5,719 bases of DNA. Origin: Alphaproteobacteria bacterium (GTDB lineage Bacteria; Pseudomonadota; Alphaproteobacteria; Rhodobacterales; Rhodobacteraceae). Numbering within the stretch: the stretch's first letter is position 1; each line of letters opens with the position of its first letter. The position numbers were made by a program, and so were the translations under genes. This document shows positions 1 to 5,368 of the stretch, one piece after another. The notes beneath the pieces are model-generated. The model did not search any database. It was given only the letters and a program-made list of their open reading frames with translations, and was not told the DNA's origin. The DNA is taken from NCBI GenBank assembly GCA_003695135.1, contig RFIR01000185.1, forward strand, positions 1-5,719, written 5' to 3'.

Positions 1-61
1 CCGTGGAGGTTCCGGCGCCCGAGGAGCCGGTGACCGAGATGATGGGATGCTTCCTGCTCAT
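1..61 (-). CDS. cbbP: Phosphoribulokinase, N-terminal fragment (runs off the window)
   Basis: Only the first 20 codons are visible, reading MSRKHPIISVTGSSGAGTST. This is the typical N-terminus of class I (bacterial, octameric-type) phosphoribulokinase, with the Walker A-like GSSGAGTST loop that binds ATP at residues 12-20. The enzyme phosphorylates ribulose 5-phosphate to ribulose 1,5-bisphosphate, the CO2 acceptor used by RubisCO. The ATG lies three bases after the cbbF stop (TGA-GAG-ATG). Its ribosome binding site AGGAG (plus-strand 69-73, spacing 7) sits inside the last codons of cbbF, so the two genes are very likely co-transcribed and translationally coupled. The order cbbF-cbbP matches known cbb operons of Rhodobacter-type bacteria. 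Nothing can be said of the rest of the protein. Confidence 0.93.
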   Translation of the reverse strand, partial: MSRKHPIISVTGSSGAGTST

Positions 62-64
62 CTC

Positions 65-1069
65 TCAGCTCCTGAAAAGCCCGCGCTTGCCGAAAAGGGC
101 GGCGCTCTCCTGTTCGGGCAAGTCCTGATAGGTGGCCACGCGGGCGACCTTGTTGCGGCTGCCGAAGACGAAGGGGGTGCGGGCGTGCAGGCTGTCGGGA
201 AGCTGATCGAGGATCGGATCGCAGGCGTCCGTGGCCCGCCCGCCCGCCTGCTCGATCAGAAACCCGATGGGTGCGCATTCATAGACCAGCCGCAGCCGGC
301 CCCGCTCGTAGCCCTTCCGGTCATCGGCCGGATAGAGAAAGATGCCGCCGCGGGTCAGGATGCGGTGGGTCTCGGCCACCAGCGAGGCGATCCAGCGCAT
401 GTTGAAGTCGCGCCCCGCCGGACCTTCGGCCCCGGCGATGCGATCATCGATATAGGCGCGGATCGGCGCCGGCCAGTGGCGGTAATTGGAGGCGTTGATG
501 GCGTATTCGGTCGAATCCTCCGGAATCGGGCCGAGTCGGCCCGCCGGGCGGAAGCGGCCCGCATCGGGGTCGAGCACGTATTTCAGCACCCCGTCGCCGA
601 AGGTGACAACGAGGCAGCACTGCGGGCCGTAGATCACATAGCCTGCGGCCAGAAGTTCGCGGCCCGGCCTGATAAAGCTCCCCTCCGGCGCGTCGACGGC
701 GGGGTAAATGCCGAAGATGGTGCCGATGGAGACATTGGTGTCGATGTTGGACGAGCCGTCCAGCGGGTCGATGGCCAGCGCCAGGCTGCCCTCGGGGTTG
801 AGGGTCAGCACATCCTGCTGTTCCTCGGAGGCATAGTGGCGCACGGCCCCGCCCGCCAGGGCCATGCGGAAGCTTTCGTCGGCGATCACGTCCAGCGCCT
901 TCTGCGTGTCGCCGTCGACGTTCTGTCCGCCTGTGCGCGCCAGATCCTCATCGATACCGCCACGCGCGATGCGCCGGGCAAGTGCGGCCGCAGCCGATAC
1001 GATGCGCCCGACCGTCTCCGCCACCTCAGCGGGCAGCAATGCCGGCAAACCGTCGATGGATCGTGACAT
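65..1069 (-). CDS. cbbF: Fructose-1,6-bisphosphatase class I (Calvin-cycle operon copy)
   Basis: Hydrolyses fructose 1,6-bisphosphate to fructose 6-phosphate and phosphate in the cytoplasm. Next to cbbP and cbbR it would serve ribulose bisphosphate regeneration in the Calvin cycle. The 334-residue length is normal for class I FBPase. Visible family signatures are NVDGDTQKALD (50-60), the acidic SEE (81-83), the metal and phosphate site DPLDGSSNID (101-110), ASNYR (193-197), and the long sugar-phosphate loop starting GGIFLYPADDRKGYERG (241-257) and ending LRLVYE (259-264). The ATG at 1069 is chosen because GGAGG (plus-strand 1075-1079) lies five bases upstream and the N-terminus is of usual length. 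It is the first gene of a leftward operon, overlaps nothing, and faces cbbR across a 92-bp promoter region. CbbR is the likely activator. A housekeeping gluconeogenic role cannot be excluded, but the context favours autotrophy. No missing catalytic residue or frameshift was seen. Confidence 0.96.
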   Translation of the reverse strand: MSRSIDGLPALLPAEVAETVGRIVSAAAALARRIARGGIDEDLARTGGQNVDGDTQKALDVIADESFRMALAGGAVRHYASEEQQDVLTLNPEGSLALAIDPLDGSSNIDTNVSIGTIFGIYPAVDAPEGSFIRPGRELLAAGYVIYGPQCCLVVTFGDGVLKYVLDPDAGRFRPAGRLGPIPEDSTEYAINASNYRHWPAPIRAYIDDRIAGAEGPAGRDFNMRWIASLVAETHRILTRGGIFLYPADDRKGYERGRLRLVYECAPIGFLIEQAGGRATDACDPILDQLPDSLHARTPFVFGSRNKVARVATYQDLPEQESAALFGKRGLFRS

Positions 1070-1161
1070 GAGATCCTCCCCTCAATCACCGGCGGCAAAC
1101 TGCTCGACAAATCGTGTTCGAGTAAACTAAATAATTCAAAATACACATTCGGAGTTTTCTA
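1070..1161. promoter_or_regulatory. Divergent cbbF / cbbR control region with a candidate CbbR operator
   Basis: This 92-bp gap separates the two start codons and must hold both promoters. It contains an imperfect dyad, CTCGA (1103-1107) and TCGAG (1118-1122), with CA/TGT extending the arms inward. A LysR-type T-N11-A box (T1112 to A1124) overlaps the right arm. LysR regulators commonly bind such sites between themselves and their divergent target. Next to it is an AT-rich core (1123-1147) in an otherwise GC-rich region, suitable for promoter melting; no convincing -35/-10 pair could be fixed. The published CbbR TNA-N7-TNA pattern was looked for and no perfect copy was found. Ribosome binding sites are GGAGG for cbbF (1075-1079) and GGAG for cbbR (1151-1154, spacing 7). 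The operator assignment is inference. Confidence 0.55.
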
Positions 1162-2100
1162 ATGATACGCGCCGATGCCATCACGCTGAAGCAGTTGCGG
1201 GCGCTCAAGGCGGTCGCCGAGGCCGGATCGCTGGCCGCCGCCGCCCGGGCGCTCGGCCAGTCTGCACCCACGATTCACAGCCAGATCAGGAATCTGGAAA
1301 CCGCACTCGACCGCGCCGTGTTCGAACGTCCGGTCCGGGGCGAGGCGTTCCGGCTGACGCCGCAGGGCCGCGAGATGCTGCGCGCGGCCGAGCGCATCGA
1401 GGCGCATTTGTCGCAGGCAACAAGCACCATCGCGGCGCTGGAGGCCGGGCGCAGCGGCCGCGTCCGCCTCGCCGTGGTGTCCACCGGCAAGTATTTCGCC
1501 CCGACTCTGGTCCGTCGGCTGGCCGAGATTCGGCCCGATATCGAGGTCGTGCTCAGCGTCGGCAACCGGGCGCGCACGCTGGAGGGGATGGAGCAGGCCG
1601 CATACGATCTGATCATCATGGGCCGGCCACCGCGGATGCAGATGGGCAATGCGCGTCCCATCGGCCCGCATCCGCATGGCATCATCCTGCCGCCGGGCCA
1701 TCCCCTGGCGGGAGGCGCGGGATACGACCCCGACCGGCTTCTGGCCGAGACCTTCATCCTGCGCGAGCCGGGATCGGGCTCGCGCATCGTCGCCGAACGC
1801 TATCTCGACCGCTTCGCCCAGGGCCGGCCGGAGCGGCTGATGGAGATGGAGTCCAACGAGACCATCAAGCAGGCGGTGATCGCCGGGCTCGGCATCGCCA
1901 TGATCTCGCTGCACACCGTGGCCGAGGAGCTGCGCAGCGGCCGGCTGACGCTGCTGAAGGGCCAGGGGCTGCCGGTGATGCGGCACTGGTACCTGATCAC
2001 CCCCGATGGCGAGGCGGCCGCACCGGCTGCGGCGACCCTCGCCCGCGAGATCACCGACATGAACGCCGCCTTCCTGCCGCCCCTGCCAGGCGAGGGCTGA
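1162..2100 (+). CDS. cbbR: LysR-type transcriptional regulator, CbbR family
   Basis: A DNA-binding activator of CO2-fixation genes, which in studied relatives responds to Calvin-cycle metabolites such as ribulose bisphosphate. The 312-residue length is typical. An N-terminal winged helix-turn-helix covers about residues 6-65 (ITLKQLRALKAVAEAGSLAAAARALGQSAPTIHSQIRNLE region), followed by a linker helix to about 90 and a periplasmic-binding-protein-like effector domain. Features characteristic of CbbR rather than other LysR proteins include STGKYFAP early in the effector domain, the conserved MGRPP, REPGSGSR, and SNETIKQAVIAGLGIAMIS towards the C-terminus. The ATG at 1162 has GGAG seven bases upstream. 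The gene diverges from cbbF, the classic arrangement for a LysR activator and its target, so autoregulation from the shared operator is likely. No rho-independent terminator with a T-run was found after the stop. Confidence 0.94.
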   Translation: MIRADAITLKQLRALKAVAEAGSLAAAARALGQSAPTIHSQIRNLETALDRAVFERPVRGEAFRLTPQGREMLRAAERIEAHLSQATSTIAALEAGRSGRVRLAVVSTGKYFAPTLVRRLAEIRPDIEVVLSVGNRARTLEGMEQAAYDLIIMGRPPRMQMGNARPIGPHPHGIILPPGHPLAGGAGYDPDRLLAETFILREPGSGSRIVAERYLDRFAQGRPERLMEMESNETIKQAVIAGLGIAMISLHTVAEELRSGRLTLLKGQGLPVMRHWYLITPDGEAAAPAAATLAREITDMNAAFLPPLPGEG

Positions 2101-2201
2101 GCGAGAAGACGCGCGCGAGCGCAGATTTGCGGTGTCCATGCCATGCCGCCGCCCCTTCGCCCGTGTCGTCTGGCGAGAATGCCCGAACCGGTCGAAATCG
2201 G

Positions 2202-2420
2202 GAGAGTCGAGGCGCGGGAAAAATCCCCTGCAAATCTCCGGCGTGAATGCAGGTCGCTGAACTTGGCCGGTTCCCGGTCATCATGACCACGTGCGTAGAG
2301 TAATTAAAAGAGACCCCTGCAAACCCGGATGTAGACAGGAATCCTGAATGTGCCGGTTTTCAAACCAATCGAATCTGCGCGTGCATAAAATAATTAGAAG
2401 ATAGCTCTGCAAAACTCAAC
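2202..2420 (+). repeat. Three degenerate direct repeat units, about 90-bp period
   Basis: The unit anchor CTGCAAA recurs at 2228, 2317 and 2407, spaced 89 and 90 bases. Units two (from 2291) and three (from 2381) match at 26 of their first 33 positions, sharing GTGC, TAATTA, AAGA and CTGCAAA; similarity stops about 40 bases in. Units one and two share instead the part after the anchor: CCCCTGCAAA, then CGG, CAGG, CTGAA and CCGGTT in the same order and near-equal spacing. Each unit is dotted with small palindromes, for example GGTCATCATGACC (2276-2288), CAGGAATCCTG (2336-2346) and GGTTTTCAAACC (2355-2366). The family is not one I recognise. The alignment was done by eye. Confidence 0.6.
2311..2399 (+). 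repeat. Left arm of an imperfect 89-bp inverted repeat
   Basis: Paired without gaps to 2524-2612 about an axis between bases 2461 and 2462. Three blocks are exact: AAACCCGGATG (2321-2331), ATCCTGAATG (2341-2350) and TAAAATAATTAGAA (2386-2399). By eye about 61 of 89 positions match. The arms are separated by 124 bases. Unit two and the first part of unit three of the tandem series make up this arm, so tandem and inverted copies belong to one repeat family. Confidence 0.7.
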
Positions 2421-2445
2421 CAGCCAGACCCGGGCGTTCCGCGCG

Positions 2446-2467
2446 GGCGCCACGAAATTGTGGCGCC
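2446..2467. other. Hairpin between the repeat arms, possible bidirectional terminator
   Basis: GGCGCCAC (2446-2453) and GTGGCGCC (2460-2467) form a perfect 8-bp stem around the six-base loop GAAATT. It lies near, but not on, the axis of the larger inverted repeat (centre 2456.5 versus 2461.5). No T-run follows on either strand, so a classical intrinsic terminator is not supported. Its place between two converging genes would suit a stop or processing structure. Confidence 0.45.
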
Positions 2468-2523
2468 ACATGCGCTCTTCCCGTTTTCACTGTTGATTGA
2501 TAAATATTGATTGCGAAGTTAAT

Positions 2524-2612
2524 TTCTAATTATTTTAGGTGCGTACAGGTCCGATCCCGCTGAAGCCTCATGCATTCAGGATGCCCGCCTGCATCCGGGT
2601 TTCGCAAGGTCT
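2524..2612 (-). repeat. Right arm of the imperfect 89-bp inverted repeat
   Basis: Reverse-complement partner of 2311-2399. The exact blocks appear as TTCTAATTATTTTA (2524-2537), CATTCAGGAT (2573-2582) and CATCCGGGTTT (2592-2602). Within the arm is a small perfect hairpin, GGATGC (2579-2584) and GCATCC (2591-2596), which the left arm does not keep. Similarity fades beyond about 2613, so the arm seems to end there. Confidence 0.7.
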
Positions 2613-2832
2613 CCTGAAGGCATTTCGAATCCTTCGTACCAACCGCCCGGCGCGCAAAGCGAGCCGGCCATGCGCCCGCGCGCCCTGTCTGGACGGATCA
2701 TGCCATAGCGGGGCCGGCGGTCAGCCCGTGCCCACCCCGGCTCTCGAGCCCGTCCCGGGGAATGGGCCTCCGCCTGTTGGTCTGACCGGCCTGAACAGTT
2801 GCGCGCGGCGGCCGCCATCGAGGCGCCGACCC

Positions 2833-2879
2833 GGGCAGGCGCTGCCCTCTCGCCGCGCTTCGTGCCGGTCGGGCAGCGC
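2833..2879 (-). terminator. Candidate 3' hairpin downstream of kynU
   Basis: GCGCTGCCC (2839-2847) and GGGCAGCGC (2871-2879) are a perfect 9-bp inverted repeat with a 23-base loop, beginning 16 bases past the kynU stop in the direction of transcription. A further GGGCAG at 2833-2838 can pair instead with CTGCCC (2842-2847). There is no T-run after the stem, so it may be a U-less terminator, an mRNA-stabilising end, or chance in GC-rich DNA. Confidence 0.3.
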
Positions 2880-2895
2880 GCCGGGACCGCCCCCC

Positions 2896-4089
2896 TCAGG
2901 TCACCCGGCCCATCACCTGGTATTCCGGTGCGCGAAAGGCCCCGCTGCCGATCACCTCGCCGAGAATTTCTGCCGCGCGCCCGACATCGGCGCGGTCGAG
3001 ATAGAGCGGCGTGAAGCCAAAGCGCATCAGGTCGGGCGGGCGGAAATCGCCGATGACGCCGCGCGCGATCAGCGCCTGCATCGCCGCATAGCCGTGCTGG
3101 AAGGCAAAGGAGACCTGCGAGCCGCGGGCGGACGGATCGCGCGGCGACGCGAGGCGCAGGGAGGGGCAGCGCGCCTCGACCTCGGCGATGAAAAGCTCCG
3201 ACAGCTCGATCGAGGCGGCGCGGACCGCCGCCATCTCCACCCCCTCCCACGCATCGAGCGCGGCATCGAGCACGGCGAGCTGGATCACCGGCGGCGTGCC
3301 CACGCGCAGCCTTTCGGTCGACATGGCCGGGCGGTAGCCCGGCTCCATGGCAAAGGGGGCCTCATGGCCCATCCAGCCAGACAGCGCCGGCTCCACCTCT
3401 TCGACTATGTCGGGGCGGACATGGATGAAGGCGGGGGCGCCGGGGCCGCCATTGAGATACTTGTAGCTGCAGCCTGCCGCGAATTCGGCGCCGCAGCCGG
3501 CGAGATCCAGCGGCACCGCCCCGGCGCTGTGCGCCAGATCCCAGATCATCACCGCACCGGCCTCATGCGCGCGGCGGGTGATCGCGGCCATGTCGTGCAT
3601 CCGGCCGCTGCGGTAATCGACATGGGTCAGCATCACCGCCGCCACCTCCGGTCCGATCGCCTCGGCAACCGCCTCCGGCGCCGGGGTGCGCAGCTCGTGG
3701 CCCTTGCCCAGCATGCGGATCAGCCCCTGCGCCATGTAGAGATCGGAGGGGAAATTGCCGCTGTCCGACAGGATCACCCGCCGGTCGGGGCGCATCGCCA
3801 GCGCCGCGGCCAGCGCCTGATAGACCTTGATCGACAGCGTGTCGCCGGTGGCCACCGATCCCGCCGGCGCGCCGATCAGCCGGGCGATGCGGTCGCCCAC
3901 CCGTTTCGGCAGCCCCATCCAGTCGGCGCTGTTCCAGGCCCGGATCAGCGCGCGGCCCCATTCGCTGGTCATGACCTCATGCGCCCGCTCAGCCGCGCCG
4001 CGTGGCAGCGGCCCCAGCGAGTTGCCGTCGAGATAGATCACCTCCTCGGGCAGATCGAACAGCGCCTTTCGCGGCAGGGTGGCGGCCAT
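2896..4089 (-). CDS. kynU: Kynureninase
   Basis: A cytoplasmic pyridoxal-phosphate enzyme of aminotransferase fold type I that cleaves L-kynurenine to anthranilate and L-alanine. The product is 397 residues, within the usual range. Family signatures are YLDGNSLGPLP (19-29), GDTLSIKVYQAL (82-93) for phosphate binding, NFPSDLYM (112-119), WDLAHSAGA (183-191) with Asp184 placed to contact the cofactor ring nitrogen, CSYKYLNGGPG (207-217) with Lys210 as the Schiff-base lysine, and GWMGHEAPF (238-246). The start at 4089 is preferred over an upstream ATG at 4137 because it leaves one base after the kynA stop (TGA-G-ATG), has GGGGAG seven bases upstream (plus-strand 4097-4102), and gives the family N-terminus. 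It is the second gene of a kynAU operon. No missing residue or frameshift was seen. Confidence 0.96.
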   Translation of the reverse strand: MAATLPRKALFDLPEEVIYLDGNSLGPLPRGAAERAHEVMTSEWGRALIRAWNSADWMGLPKRVGDRIARLIGAPAGSVATGDTLSIKVYQALAAALAMRPDRRVILSDSGNFPSDLYMAQGLIRMLGKGHELRTPAPEAVAEAIGPEVAAVMLTHVDYRSGRMHDMAAITRRAHEAGAVMIWDLAHSAGAVPLDLAGCGAEFAAGCSYKYLNGGPGAPAFIHVRPDIVEEVEPALSGWMGHEAPFAMEPGYRPAMSTERLRVGTPPVIQLAVLDAALDAWEGVEMAAVRAASIELSELFIAEVEARCPSLRLASPRDPSARGSQVSFAFQHGYAAMQALIARGVIGDFRPPDLMRFGFTPLYLDRADVGRAAEILGEVIGSGAFRAPEYQVMGRVT

Positions 4090-4090
4090 C

Positions 4091-4930
4091 TCACAGCTCC
4101 CCGCGCACATGCCACAGCTCGGGGAACAGCTCGACATCCAGCATCCGGCGCAGATATTTCACCCCCGAGGTGCCGCCGGTGCCGCGCTTGTTGCCGATGA
4201 CCCGCTCGACCGTGGTCACGTGGTTGAAGCGCCAGCGGCGGAAATAATCCTCCAGATCCACGAGCTTCTCGCCCAGTTCGTAAAGCGTCCAGTAGGTTTC
4301 GGTGTTCTCGTAGACCTGCTTCCACCGGGCCTGGATCGCTGGAACGGCCTCATGCGGCGCATCGAGCTGCGGCGCGGGAACGCTGTCCTCATGCCCGTCG
4401 ATGGTACGGAACAGCAGGCGGACGACCTCGTCATAGAAGCTCGGCCGGGCCAGTTCCTCGGCCAGCAGGCGATGGACCTCCGCATGATGCGCATGGGGCT
4501 TGAGCATGTTGGGATTGCGGTTGCCCAGCACGAATTCGATCAGCCGGTACTGGTGCGACTGAAAGCCCGAGGACGGCCCCAGCGCGGCGCGAAAGCGGGT
4601 GTAGTCGGCCGGGGTCATGGTGCGCAGCACGTCCCAGGCGCTGTTGAGCTGCTCGAAGATGCGGCTGACACGCGCCAGCATCTTGAACATCGGCGCGATG
4701 GCCCCCTCGTGCAGCGCGGCGCGGGCGGCGGACAGCTCGTGAATGGCCAGCTTCATCCACAGCTCGCTGGTCTGGTGCTGGATGATGAACAGCATCTCGT
4801 CATGCGCGTCGCTCAGCGGGTGCTGCTGGGCGAGCAGCGTGTCGAGGTGCAGATAATCGCCATAGGACATCGCGTCGGCATAGCTCATCCGCGCGCCCTC
4901 GGCGCCGGGATCGTAAGGCTGGCTGGTCAT
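4091..4930 (-). CDS. kynA: Tryptophan 2,3-dioxygenase
   Basis: A haem enzyme that opens the indole ring of L-tryptophan with O2 to give N-formylkynurenine, the committed step of the kynurenine pathway. The 279-residue length is normal for bacterial members. Signatures are YGDYLHLDTLL (23-33), FIIQHQTSELWMKL (48-61) with the substrate-side His52, DYTRFRAALGPSSGFQS (109-125) with Tyr110 and Arg114, the proximal haem ligand His237 in RFNHVTTVERVIG (234-246), and GTGGTSGV (250-257) with Thr251. All these correspond, at a constant offset of three, to the residues known from the Xanthomonas enzyme. The ATG at 4930 has GAGG eight bases upstream (plus-strand 4939-4942); an in-frame ATG at 5005 would add 25 unlike residues and was not chosen. 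First gene of the operon, divergent from the putative formamidase. Confidence 0.96.
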   Translation of the reverse strand: MTSQPYDPGAEGARMSYADAMSYGDYLHLDTLLAQQHPLSDAHDEMLFIIQHQTSELWMKLAIHELSAARAALHEGAIAPMFKMLARVSRIFEQLNSAWDVLRTMTPADYTRFRAALGPSSGFQSHQYRLIEFVLGNRNPNMLKPHAHHAEVHRLLAEELARPSFYDEVVRLLFRTIDGHEDSVPAPQLDAPHEAVPAIQARWKQVYENTETYWTLYELGEKLVDLEDYFRRWRFNHVTTVERVIGNKRGTGGTSGVKYLRRMLDVELFPELWHVRGEL

Positions 4931-5042
4931 GACATCATCCTCGGCCGGGATCGGCGGAATGCCCCGGCGCCGGAACCACGCGCCGCGGGCATCTCCTTCA
5001 GGCACGAAACCTACCGGCAGAGCGGGCGCGGAGGCAAGCCAC

Positions 5043-5078
5043 GCGCGCGCCCGGTTGCCCCGGAGGCAGGGCGCGCGC
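5043..5078. other. Strong hairpin in the kynA upstream region
   Basis: GCGCGCGCCC (5043-5052) pairs perfectly with GGGCGCGCGC (5069-5078). Inside it TGCC (5056-5059) pairs with GGCA (5065-5068) around a five-base loop, leaving only GGT (5053-5055) bulged. This gives 14 base pairs, about 110 bases from the kynA start. If transcription of kynAU begins further upstream it would be a leader structure; otherwise it may be DNA-level only. There is no T-run beside it. Confidence 0.5.
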
Positions 5079-5146
5079 TATCAGCGGGGAGGGGCGGCCG
5101 TGCCGCAGTGGGGAAGACCGAAGCTCGATGACAAGAACCAACCTTT

Positions 5147-5223
5147 CCCGGGCGTCAGCCCGGGCAGCGCCCGCCCGCCCCCCTGGCGGGCGCTTCCGCC
5201 CCCGCCTCGGGCGGGCACTGCCC
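5147..5223 (+). other. Three tandem GC hairpins with mutually exclusive pairing, upstream of the hydrolase gene
   Basis: Hairpin 1 is CCCGGGC (5147-5153), loop GTCA, GCCCGGG (5158-5164). Hairpin 2 is AGCGCCCGCC (5166-5175), nine-base loop, GGCGGGCGCT (5185-5194). Hairpin 3 is CCCGCC (5201-5206), loop TCG, GGCGGG (5210-5215). An alternative stem joins 5162-5175 to 5210-5223 with 13 of 14 pairs (one C-A mismatch), and would break up all three. Such competing stems are the hallmark of leader attenuators, but no U-run follows hairpin 3 and no leader peptide with tryptophan codons was found, so the role is open. Confidence 0.45.
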
Positions 5224-5368
5224 TCAACGCCTCATGGGCAACGGTCGAGACGGGAACGCCCGCAAAGAGGTAAGGGATGAGTCGATTTCATCGGGCCTTG
5301 GTATGAGAGGAGGAACCAGCAGGAATGCAGACCACGATTTGCGCGAACCCGGTCAGGCCGGTGGACCT

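Larger units (their letters stand above)
2101..2895. other. Gene-free convergent intergenic region, 795 bp, with repeats and hairpins
   Basis: This stretch lies between the 3' ends of cbbR (rightward) and kynU (leftward), so no promoter for either locus is needed here. Short open frames exist on both strands, but none has a credible start with a ribosome binding site, recognised motif or natural composition. The left 100 bases and the part from about 2640 to 2830 show nothing beyond GC-rich sequence. The centre (about 2202-2635) holds degenerate tandem and inverted repeats, an AT-rich patch (2491-2540, 11 of 50 bases G or C) and a hairpin at 2446-2467. Its length is unusual for a convergent junction in a compact genome. 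It may be the scar of a decayed mobile element, or it may encode an untranslated RNA; neither is shown. Confidence 0.7.
4931..5302. promoter_or_regulatory. Divergent kynA / hydrolase control region, rich in hairpins
   Basis: This 372-bp gap must contain the promoters of kynAU (leftward) and of the hydrolase gene (rightward). No clear -35/-10 pair could be picked out in such GC-rich DNA, and no kynR-type regulator gene is in the window. What stands out is secondary structure: a strong stem at 5043-5078 and three consecutive hairpins at 5147-5215 with alternative pairings. A 50-codon open frame through the hairpins (5128-5280) is very rich in Arg, Pro and Ala, contains no tryptophan codon, and is judged non-coding. 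Confidence 0.55.

Noticed and set aside
47..1066. 339-codon open frame antisense to all of cbbF
   Set aside because: It mirrors the cbbF codons with high-GC third positions, has no recognisable family motif, and cbbF on the other strand is unmistakable.
1159..2139. 326-codon open frame antisense to cbbR
   Set aside because: Shadow of a well-recognised gene; its protein has no motif and a composition typical of antisense GC-rich frames.
2051..2290. 79-codon open frame on the minus strand after cbbR
   Set aside because: No ribosome binding site or known motif, and it runs through the first repeat unit and the cbbR 3' end.
2491..2540. IHF site or replication origin with DnaA boxes
   Set aside because: TTGATT segments do not have the YAA at the required spacing for IHF, DnaA-box matches are poor, and no replication gene is near.
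2202..2635. CRISPR array or integron attC array
   Set aside because: Unit spacing of about 90 bp with similarity spread through the unit and no constant short repeat rules out CRISPR; no attC core GTTRRRY pair or integrase was seen.
2539..4200. 553-codon plus-strand open frame starting in the intergenic region and running antisense through kynU
   Set aside because: Its length comes from antisense codon bias of kynU; Arg/His/Ala/Gly-rich sequence without domains; kynU and kynA on the other strand carry full catalytic signatures.
4931..5005. N-terminal extension of kynA from an ATG at 5005
   Set aside because: The added 25 residues are unlike family members and the internal ATG at 4930 has a well-placed ribosome binding site.
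4079..5131. 350-codon plus-strand open frame antisense to kynA
   Set aside because: Same cause; no motif, and it overlaps the whole of a certain gene.
5128..5280. 50-codon frame MTRTNLSRAS... as a possible trp-type leader peptide
   Set aside because: It contains no tryptophan, is dominated by Arg/Pro/Ala/Gly created by the GC hairpins, and lacks a good ribosome binding site.
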